Source: Gemmatimonadota bacterium (lineage in GTDB: Bacteria; Gemmatimonadota; Gemmatimonadetes; Gemmatimonadales; Gemmatimonadaceae). From it: a stretch of 37,376 nucleotides of DNA. The notes beneath the pieces are model-generated. The model had not been told where the DNA came from. It was given only the letters and a program-made list of their open reading frames with translations, and ran no database searches. The DNA is taken from positions 1 through 37,376 of the forward strand of contig QHVA01000015.1 in assembly GCA_003223425.1 (NCBI GenBank), read 5' to 3'. Each line of letters opens with the position of its first letter. The stretch's first letter is position 1. Made by a program: the position numbers and the translations under genes. This document shows, one piece after another, positions 32,630 through 37,376 of the stretch.

Positions 32630-33912
32630 ACGACGAACATCGCGACCGCAGCGACGAACATCGCGGCTGTCGTCAAACCGACTGTGATCTGCCCAAGCCG
32701 CGAGCTGGGCTGGCCGCGCATGATTCTTCGATCGCTCGCTACGATCAAAATTCCGAGCAGGAGGAATGGCGCGAGGAGTCCGTTGATCACCGCCGTCCAA
32801 TACAAGGTTTTGATGGCGTTGAGGTTGGCGAAGTCCATACTGATTCCAGCGAGAATCGAAAGCGCCAGGACGACGTAAAAGCGTCGCGCCTTGGGGAAGA
32901 TTTCGTCGATGCCTTCGCGCCAGTGAAACGTTTCGGCCAAAGCGTAGGCAGCGGATCCAGCCAGCGTGGGAATCGCCAGGATTCCCGTGCCTACGAGCCC
33001 GATGGTGTAAAGGAGCGCACTAAAGCGACCGGCGAGTGGACGAAGAGCGAGCGCGACTTCCTTTGATGTCCGCGGCGCGGTCATCCCGTGCGCATGCAGA
33101 GTGAGCGCCGTCGTCAGGACGATGAAGAACATTACCAGATTGGAAAAGAACGTCCCGACACCGATGTCGATCCTTCGGTTCAGAATTTCTGCCGGAGTTG
33201 CGCCGCGCCGTTCGACCAGTGTGTGTCGGCCGATCGACTTTTCCTCCTCGACTTCCTGCGAGGCCTGCCAGAAGAAGAGATATGGACTGATCGTAGTTCC
33301 GAGAATTGCCACCAGCGTTGCCCACGCCGCGCGACCGTGTGGCAGTCTCGGAATCACCGCCGCGTTAACAACCGAGCTCCAGTCCGGATGAAGACGGATC
33401 GCCGTCACGACATATGCGAAGAGCACCAACGCGAGCCATTTGAGAGCATTGGCGAGCACGATGTAGCGAAGGCGTATCGTGGCCCATGCGATGAGCAGAC
33501 CAAAACCGATCACCCACAGGTGTGAATGGACATTCGTCAGCAACTCCATCGCGTCGCCCATCCCGGTGAGGTCAGCCCCGATGTTGATTGTGTTAGCGAT
33601 CATGAGCAAACCGGCGACCCCAATGAGAACGCTGCGCGGAAACTTCGTGCGGAAGGTCGACGTCAATCCGTGACCGGTGACCATGCCGATGCGGGCGCAC
33701 ATGCTCTGCACCGCCGCCATCAGCGGCCAGGTGATCAGCGATGTCCATAGTAAAGTTGTTCCGAGCTGGGCACCCGCCACCGAGTAAGTCGCGATTCCGG
33801 AGGGGTCATCGTCTGCCGCGCCGGTAACAACCCCCGGGCCGAGCGAGCTCCACAGGTTGCGGAGCATGCCGCGTGGATTCCGCTGCCTTGATTCGCGGTC
33901 GGTCGATGCCAC
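32626..33912 (-). CDS. NRAMP-like divalent metal transporter with non-canonical binding site
   Basis: A 428-residue transporter with eleven membrane helices of the LeuT-like NRAMP fold. TM1 reads ADDDPSGIATYS (D36-P-S-G39), where canonical MntH/DMT1 has D-P-G-N; TM6 reads ILGTTISPYLFFWQASQE (about 203-220) where canonical proteins have MPH. The metal-binding Asn and Met are therefore replaced (Gly and Ser by alignment), which is usual in NRAMP-related branches with other selectivity, such as Mg or other ions. The substrate cannot be stated. The start is a GTG at 33912; ATG at residue 16 is an alternative. It follows acnA by 120 bases on the same strand. Confidence 0.9.
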   Translation of the reverse strand: MASTDRESRQRNPRGMLRNLWSSLGPGVVTGAADDDPSGIATYSVAGAQLGTTLLWTSLITWPLMAAVQSMCARIGMVTGHGLTSTFRTKFPRSVLIGVAGLLMIANTINIGADLTGMGDAMELLTNVHSHLWVIGFGLLIAWATIRLRYIVLANALKWLALVLFAYVVTAIRLHPDWSSVVNAAVIPRLPHGRAAWATLVAILGTTISPYLFFWQASQEVEEEKSIGRHTLVERRGATPAEILNRRIDIGVGTFFSNLVMFFIVLTTALTLHAHGMTAPRTSKEVALALRPLAGRFSALLYTIGLVGTGILAIPTLAGSAAYALAETFHWREGIDEIFPKARRFYVVLALSILAGISMDFANLNAIKTLYWTAVINGLLAPFLLLGILIVASDRRIMRGQPSSRLGQITVGLTTAAMFVAAVAMFVV

Positions 33913-33981
33913 GCTGTGGTTTCGAAAGGAATGGGAGCTTCGGTTTCGACTTGAAGCGGATTCAAAGATTCTCTGCCTGCG

Positions 33982-34015
33982 CTGGCACTGCAGCCTTTGG
34001 GACTAGGGGTGCCAG
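33982..34015 (-). terminator. Weak candidate terminator after acnA
   Basis: In the 120-base gap between the acnA stop and the NRAMP-like start, CTGGCAC (33982-33988) and GTGCCAG (34009-34015) form a 7-bp stem with a 20-base loop. No T run follows on the minus strand. It could end the acnA message in part, but is uncertain. Confidence 0.2.
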
Positions 34016-34032
34016 TTGAAACGCTCGATGCC

Positions 34033-36834
34033 CTAGGCCGAGTTGCGCTCCCGGCCGACAAGCTGCCTCAGTACGTAAGGCAAAATGCCTCCGTGACGGT
34101 AGTAGCTCAGCTCCTCCGGCGTGTCGATTCGCGACACGGTCCTGAACGTCTTCTCCGAGCCATCATCGCCGCGCGCGCGAACGGTAAGGACCGCCCGAGG
34201 CTTCATCTCCTCTGACATCCCTTCGATCTCGAATGTTTCGAACCCGCTAAGACCTGCTGTGACTCTGGTTTCCCCTGGCAGGAACTCCATCGGCAGCACA
34301 CCCATTCCCACCAGGTTCGATCGATGGATCCTCTCGAACGACTCGGCGATCACCGCCCGGACGCCGAGTAGCAGCGTACCCTTCGCTGCCCAGTCGCGAG
34401 ACGACCCAGTGCCGTATTCTTTGCCCGCGATGATCACGAGCGGAATTCCCCTCTTCTGGTATTCCATCGCGGCTTCGTAAATCGAAATCGGCTTTCCCCC
34501 CGGGCTTCGCGTAGTCCACCCACCTTCAGTTCCAGGCGCGAGCTCGTTGCGAAGGCGGATATTCGCGAAGGTTCCGCGCATCATCACCTCGTGATTTCCC
34601 CTACGCGAGCCATAGGAGTTGAAGTCGATCGTCTTCACACCCTGCTCGATCAGCCACTTGCCTGCCGGGCTCGAAGCCGGAATCGAACCCGCGGGTGAGA
34701 TATGGTCAGTCGTGATCGAATCTCCGAACATTCCAAGCACGCGCGCGCCTGTGATCGAGCGAATACCGGGCGGCGTGAGCGTCATTCCATCGAAGAACGG
34801 CGGATTCTTGACGTAGGTCGACGTCGGGTCCCAGGCGTAGAGATCGCCTTCGGGCACCGGAAGGCTGCGCCAGTTGTCGTCCCCGTGAAAGACGTTCGAG
34901 TACTGTGCCTTGAACATCTCCGCCTTCACCGAGCGGAGAATCTCGTCTTCCACTTCTTTCGGCGCTGGCCAGATGTCACGGAGAAAGACGGGGCCGCCGT
35001 TGCCAACGCCGATGGGCTCGGTATTGAAGTCGATGTCCATCCGCCCAGCGAGCGCGTACGCGACGACGAGCGGCGGTGAGGCGAGATAGTTGAATCGCGT
35101 TAGCGGATTGATTCGTCCCTCGAAGTTGCGATTGCCCGACAGCACCGCCGCGACCACGAGCTTGTGCGACTCGATCGCTTCGGCGATCGGCTGTGGCAGC
35201 GGACCGGAGTTGCCGATGCAAGTCGTGCAACCGAATCCGACTACGTTGAAGCGCAGCTGTTGCAGCGCGCTCATCACTCCGGCCTTCTTGAAGTAGTCCG
35301 TTACGACCTTGGAGCCGGGCGCGAGACTGGTCTTCACCCACGGCTTCGAGCCCAGACCCTTCGCTACTGCGTTGCGCGCCAACAACCCTGCCGCGAGCAT
35401 TACGCTCGGGTTCGATGTGTTGGTGCAACTCGTAATCGCGGCGATCACCACCGAGCCGTGGCGAATTGAGAACTTCTCTCCATTCATCTCTACGTGAACG
35501 CTCGAATTTTGTCCCGCCTGTTCATCCGGATCGGTGGCGACTACAGACGGGGAAAGCTGCGGTGATGCCGCGACCGCCATTGCCTGTTTCGCCGCCGCGA
35601 TTGCAGCGACCGTTCCCGTGCGCTCGAGATCGGCGGCGAGTGCGTCCTTGAACATCTTTTTCGACAGCTTGAGCGGCACTCTGTCCTGTGGACGCTTGGG
35701 ACCGGCGAGACTCGGCTCCACTGTGTGCAGGTCGAGCTCCAGCGTGTCGCTGAAGATCGGGTCCGGAGTGTCGTCCGTGCGGAAGATTCCCTGCGTCTTT
35801 GTGTACGCTTCGACGAGCTGCACCTGCGCCTCGTCGCGGCCGGTAAAGCGGAGATAGTTGATCGTCTCGGCGTCGATCGGAAAGAATCCCATCGTCGCGC
35901 CATACTCGGGCGCCATGTTGCCGATAGTCGCGCGATCTGCCAGCGAGAGGCTGGATAATCCCGCGCCATAAAACTCGACGAACTTTCCGACCACTTTTTT
36001 CTTGCGCAGCATCTCGGTGACAGTAAGCACGAGATCGGTCGCAGTAGCGCCAGGCTGCAGCCGGCCGTGCATCTTGAAGCCGACGACTTCCGGAATGAGC
36101 ATCGATACCGGCTGTCCGAGCATGGCTGCTTCGGCTTCGATTCCACCAACGCCCCAGCCGAGTACGCCGAGTCCGTTGATCATGGTGGTGTGCGAATCGG
36201 TGCCTACGAGGGAGTCGGGGTAAGCGTAGATCTGCTTGCCCACGACTTCGGTGAAAACCCCTTTCGCGAGATACTCGAGATTGATCTGGTGGACGATTCC
36301 CGTGTCGGGCGGCACGACACGGAAGTTGTGCAGGGCTTTTTGCCCCCAGCGGAGAAACGCGTACCGCTCCTGATTGCGGCGGAACTCGAAGTCGGCGTTG
36401 ATAAGGAACGCTGCCTCAGATCCGTACTCATCGACTTGGACCGAATGGTCGATGACGAGATCGACCGGTTGCAGCGGATTGATCAATCGGGCGTCGCCGC
36501 CGAGTCGCGCCAGCGCATCGCGCATGGCGGCGAGATCGACGACGGCGGGAACTCCGGTGAAATCCTGGAGCAGCACACGCGCGGTGCGGAATGCAATCTC
36601 CTTTTCGACTTTCCCCTTAAGGTCCCAGGTTGCGAGAGCGCGGACGTCGTCGGCTTTGACGAACTTGCCGTCTTCGTTCCTGAGCAGATTTTCGAGAAGG
36701 ATCTTGAGGCTGACGGGGAGTCGATCTGCGTTCCCGCCTCCGAGTTGGGAGAGGGAGTCCAGCCGAAAGATCGTGTACTGCCGACCCGCAACGTCCAGCG
36801 TTGATCGGCTACCGAAGGAATTCGGGTGTGTCAT
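34033..36834 (-). CDS. acnA: Aconitate hydratase A
   Basis: A 933-residue citrate-cycle enzyme (citrate to isocitrate) of the AcnA/IRP type. The [4Fe-4S] ligands are Cys470 in SCTNTSNPS and Cys536 and Cys539 in [15 protein letters not shown]. Other signatures are [29 protein letters not shown] (quoted part [16 protein letters not shown]), [21 protein letters not shown] and the swivelling-domain [16 protein letters not shown]. Residues 405-445 form an Ala/Gln-rich stretch between domains that is longer than in E. coli AcnA, probably a flexible loop. The ATG at 36834 fits the family. A strong hairpin lies in its leader and a long palindromic repeat further upstream. It is probably transcribed alone. 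Confidence 0.96.
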   Translation of the reverse strand: MTHPNSFGSRSTLDVAGRQYTIFRLDSLSQLGGGNADRLPVSLKILLENLLRNEDGKFVKADDVRALATWDLKGKVEKEIAFRTARVLLQDFTGVPAVVDLAAMRDALARLGGDARLINPLQPVDLVIDHSVQVDEYGSEAAFLINADFEFRRNQERYAFLRWGQKALHNFRVVPPDTGIVHQINLEYLAKGVFTEVVGKQIYAYPDSLVGTDSHTTMINGLGVLGWGVGGIEAEAAMLGQPVSMLIPEVVGFKMHGRLQPGATATDLVLTVTEMLRKKKVVGKFVEFYGAGLSSLSLADRATIGNMAPEYGATMGFFPIDAETINYLRFTGRDEAQVQLVEAYTKTQGIFRTDDTPDPIFSDTLELDLHTVEPSLAGPKRPQDRVPLKLSKKMFKDALAADLERTGTVAAIAAAKQAMAVAASPQLSPSVVATDPDEQAGQNSSVHVEMNGEKFSIRHGSVVIAAITSCTNTSNPSVMLAAGLLARNAVAKGLGSKPWVKTSLAPGSKVVTDYFKKAGVMSALQQLRFNVVGFGCTTCIGNSGPLPQPIAEAIESHKLVVAAVLSGNRNFEGRINPLTRFNYLASPPLVVAYALAGRMDIDFNTEPIGVGNGGPVFLRDIWPAPKEVEDEILRSVKAEMFKAQYSNVFHGDDNWRSLPVPEGDLYAWDPTSTYVKNPPFFDGMTLTPPGIRSITGARVLGMFGDSITTDHISPAGSIPASSPAGKWLIEQGVKTIDFNSYGSRRGNHEVMMRGTFANIRLRNELAPGTEGGWTTRSPGGKPISIYEAAMEYQKRGIPLVIIAGKEYGTGSSRDWAAKGTLLLGVRAVIAESFERIHRSNLVGMGVLPMEFLPGETRVTAGLSGFETFEIEGMSEEMKPRAVLTVRARGDDGSEKTFRTVSRIDTPEELSYYRHGGILPYVLRQLVGRERNSA

Positions 36835-36888
36835 TTCTGTTTTTCCGAACTTGGCCGCGGCACGCGCTGGCCAGTGGGCACGGAGCCG

Positions 36889-36913
36889 CTGCGTCGCTCC
36901 TCGAGCGACGCAG
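36889..36913 (-). promoter_or_regulatory. Perfect 10-bp hairpin in the acnA leader
   Basis: CTGCGTCGCT-CCTCG-AGCGACGCAG, a perfect 10-bp GC-rich stem with a 5-base loop, centred about 65 bases before the acnA start. No T run follows in the acnA direction, so a terminator for the upstream gene is unlikely; it may be an mRNA stabiliser or a regulator site. The rest of 36835-36955 has no gene. Confidence 0.45.
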
Positions 36914-36955
36914 GCTGCCTCAATTTAACACAAATCCCAGAGCAGGGGTTTCTCA

Positions 36956-37149
36956 AAAACTGCAACTGAACGGGTGCGAGTTGTCAGTAGCACAGGTGCC
37001 AGCTTCGAGTTCACTACGCCCTGACCTACCTCCGGGGCGTGATGGTCACCGCTCGTGCCACGAATGGCGCCTAGTGAAGTCCGGGCGTCGTGAACTGAAT
37101 CACTGGCAACTACGCTACCGACAACTCGCACCCGTTCAGTTGCAGTTTT
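36956..37149. repeat. 194-bp long palindromic (MITE/REP-like) element
   Basis: The outer arms, 36956-36991 and 37114-37149, are 36-base inverted copies with a single mismatch. Inside them the two halves continue as a weaker inverted match (TGCCAG, GTTCAC, ACGCCC and GAC are paired in order), so most of the element folds into one long stem with a small centre near 37040-37060. The arms carry AACTGCAACTGAACGGG and its complement, the same core as in the hairpin at 727-774. It holds no credible gene. With 36835-36955 and 37150-37197 it makes up the 363-base intergenic region upstream of acnA. Confidence 0.85.
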
Positions 37150-37181
37150 CAGCCTGGAGTTTGTAGTAGCCAGCCCTCCCG

Positions 37182-37200
37182 CCCGTTCAGTTGCAGTTCA
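37182..37200. repeat. Third copy of the CCCGTTCAGTTGCAGTT motif
   Basis: CCCGTTCAGTTGCAGTT (37182-37198) equals 37131-37147 base for base, a direct repeat 51 bp away, and the inverted copy at 36958-36974. The final TCA (37198-37200) is the stop codon (TGA on the minus strand) of the gene that runs off the window. The 31 bases between it and the long palindrome show no further pairing. Confidence 0.75.
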
Positions 37201-37376
37201 ACCAGTTTTGGTGGTCGGCTCACTAGTGGGATCGACCGTCGTCTTCCCCGGAAGTCCGGTGCTGCCCATCTCGAGCCTCGTCGCGGCGATGGCCAGAGTC
37301 GGACAATGATGGACGAAATCGCCATCCGCCGGCGACCATTCTACGACCGGTGTCAGCGGATAAGCCTTGTGCTGCG
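37198..37376 (-). CDS. C-terminal end of an unrecognised protein, cut by the window edge
   Basis: Only the last 58 codons are present, with a TGA stop at 37198-37200. The product runs AYPLTPVVEWSPADGDFVHHC, followed by PTLAIAATRLEMG and a Pro/Thr/Ser-rich tail PTSEPTTKTG (quoted in parts). The frame is free of stops up to the edge and has the codon bias of its neighbours; the other two frames on this strand have stops. Too little is visible to name a family. The stop codon lies inside the repeat motif described at 37182-37200. Confidence 0.5.
   Translation of the reverse strand, partial: QHKAYPLTPVVEWSPADGDFVHHCPTLAIAATRLEMGSTGLPGKTTVDPTSEPTTKTG

Noticed and set aside
36067-36804. 245-codon plus-strand open frame across acnA
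   Set aside because: acnA is unmistakable on the other strand; the antisense product has no recognisable domain.
36958-37198. Three spaced copies of one 17-mer considered as a CRISPR array
   Set aside because: Copies are in both orientations, spacing is irregular (about 160 and 34 bases between), and there are no cas genes.
1-37376. Search for tRNA, rRNA, integrase, transposase or phage genes
   Set aside because: None seen by eye; all clear coding regions are chromosomal-type genes with similar composition, so no island boundary can be supported.

Overview
The window is G+C-rich, gene-dense bacterial chromosome from a Gram-negative organism. Evidence for an outer membrane is a complete RND efflux tripartite set, an outer-membrane beta-barrel protein and lipoprotein signal sequences. 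The mix of genes (DUF3309, DUF3667, a lipase-maturation-factor protein, an agmatine-deiminase route to putrescine, many serine hydrolases of the beta-lactamase fold, an ankyrin protein with the N-terminal module common in soil phyla) fits a soil bacterium such as Gemmatimonadota. That placement is inference; no rRNA or marker gene is present. There is no phage, transposase, CRISPR array, tRNA or rRNA. I see ordinary chromosome with many short, tightly packed operons (repeated 4-bp ATGA overlaps) and several convergent pairs whose 3' ends overlap or nearly touch.

Layout. 1-6.1 kb (minus strand): an arginase-family enzyme cut by the window edge, msrA, an unrecognised 395-aa protein coupled to a DUF457/YdjM-like membrane protein, a divergent outer-membrane barrel protein, and a small operon of two tiny membrane proteins, a macro-domain protein and a serine hydrolase. 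6.2-9.3 kb: DUF3667, an AHSA1/SRPBCC protein and a 14-TM drug exporter. 9.4-11.8 kb: soxR, divergent from a short-chain dehydrogenase that is coupled to a divergent QueA paralogue; between them lies a textbook SoxR-type promoter (palindrome in a 19-bp spacer). 11.7-19.2 kb: a TetR regulator divergent from an adaptor-RND pump-outer-membrane-channel operon whose last gene is cutC; two near-identical long palindromes separate regulator and operon. 19.3-28.6 kb: MATE exporter, serine hydrolase plus ankyrin pair, several membrane proteins, a HAD phosphatase, a lipase-maturation-factor homologue and a beta-carbonic anhydrase. 28.6-32 kb: DUF3309 and a four-gene overlapping operon (N-carbamoylputrescine amidase, agmatine deiminase, OsmC-like, DCC thiol protein). 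32-37.4 kb: DUF1003, an NRAMP-like transporter lacking key canonical ligands, acnA, a long palindromic intergenic element and the 3' end of an unrecognised gene.

The most unexplained signal is a family of intergenic repeats built on GTTCAGTTGCAGTT (complement AACTGCAACTGAAC). It forms a 48-nt hairpin after msrA and a 194-bp long palindrome before acnA, with a further direct copy overlapping a stop codon and a degenerate copy between tetR and the MATE gene. It looks like a REP- or MITE-like dispersed element. The second theme is redox and toxic-compound defence: SoxR, MsrA, OsmC, DCC, and three exporters of different families (MFS, RND, MATE).
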